NCBI GenBank assembly: GCA_900551265.1
Contig: URVL01000145.1
Coordinates: forward strand, 1-5,813
Direction: 5' to 3'
Source of the DNA: an uncultured Eubacteriales bacterium
GTDB lineage: Bacteria; Bacillota; Clostridia; Oscillospirales; QAMX01
Length of the DNA: 5,813 nt
Below are positions 5,664 through 5,813 of this stretch, in pieces. Position 1 is the stretch's first letter, and each line of letters begins with the position of its first letter. The notes below the pieces were generated by a model. The model saw nothing but the letters and a program-made list of their open reading frames with translations, made no database searches and was not told the DNA's origin. Made by a program: the position numbers and the translations under genes.

Positions 5664-5813
5664 GTGCAACAAAACAATCCAAAAACTGCAAGGTTTTATT
5701 TGTTTTGCTTCTCGTCGTACTTCGTAATTGGACTGCTGGCAGAGATGGGGCCTGACGCCTGCCTCCCCCGGCGATGCGCCGTGCATTTCAAAAAAATCCC
5801 GCGCGTTAAAAAC
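5664..5813 (+). CDS. Possible start of an unidentified ORF, cut by right window edge (doubtful)
   Basis: A GTG at 5664 opens a frame that stays open for 50 codons to the window edge, with AAAGGT (5653-5658) 5 nt upstream as a weak ribosome binding site. The first part is hydrophobic (RFYLFCFSSYFVIGLLAE, about residues 11-28) and could be a membrane segment. The following stretch is rich in Pro, Arg, Cys and Lys and does not look like a continuing membrane protein. I recognise no family. No promoter is evident after the terminator at 5600-5645. It may well be non-coding sequence before the next gene. Confidence 0.15.
   Translation, partial: MQQNNPKTARFYLFCFSSYFVIGLLAEMGPDACLPRRCAVHFKKIPRVKN

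Noticed and set aside
5770..5782. CGGCG-ATG-CGCCG hairpin near the right edge, considered as a terminator or small RNA element
   Set aside because: It is only 5 bp, no T run follows on either strand, and the surrounding 150 bases match no RNA family I know.
5616..5813. Minus-strand frame open from the right edge to about 5616, considered as the 3' end of a convergent gene
   Set aside because: It would run into the lysA terminator stem, and the peptide (Cys/Trp/Lys-rich, no motif) looks non-coding.

Overview
The window looks like a chromosomal segment of a low-to-mid GC Firmicute, most likely an anaerobic Clostridium-class (gut Oscillospiraceae/Lachnospiraceae-like) bacterium. The reasons are the strong AGGAGG-type ribosome binding sites, sigma-A type promoters, a lysine riboswitch with a Gram-positive style transcription attenuator, and a NifU-like/GGGtGRT gene pair that I associate with Clostridia. 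This assignment is inference; no rRNA or other marker gene is present.

Left part (1-897, minus strand): a two-gene operon reading leftwards from a near-consensus promoter at 869-897. The first gene (836 to 144) is a NifU/IscU-like Fe-S scaffold-family protein. The second, starting at 128 and running off the left edge, matches the start of the GGGtGRT protein family. It carries an in-frame TAG at codon 34, after which family-like sequence continues in the same frame. This is the most unusual point in the window: an assembly error, a fresh nonsense mutation, or amber readthrough/recoding.

Middle part (898-2970): a divergent intergenic region with a probable extended -10 promoter, followed by a plus-strand gene for a cytoplasmic GH127-type (DUF1680) beta-L-arabinofuranosidase-like cysteine glycosidase. 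All the expected zinc and catalytic residues are present. It stands alone, with no transporter or sugar-metabolism gene beside it.

Right part (2971-5645): a lysine biosynthesis operon. A near-perfect sigma-A promoter (3048-3076) drives a leader holding a complete lysine riboswitch (about 3090-3264) and an intrinsic terminator (3324-3364). dapA (first committed step of the diaminopimelate pathway) and lysA (last step, DAP to lysine) follow. A very strong terminator closes the operon at 5600-5645. When lysine is plentiful the riboswitch should favour the terminator and shut off both the entry and exit enzymes. The intermediate pathway genes are not in the window.

The last 170 bases (5646-5813) hold no gene I can support firmly, only a weak possible ORF running off the right edge. 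Apart from the interrupted gene at the left edge, this is ordinary housekeeping and accessory-metabolism DNA. I see no mobile elements, CRISPR array, phage genes or tRNA/rRNA genes, and no convincing undescribed multi-gene system.
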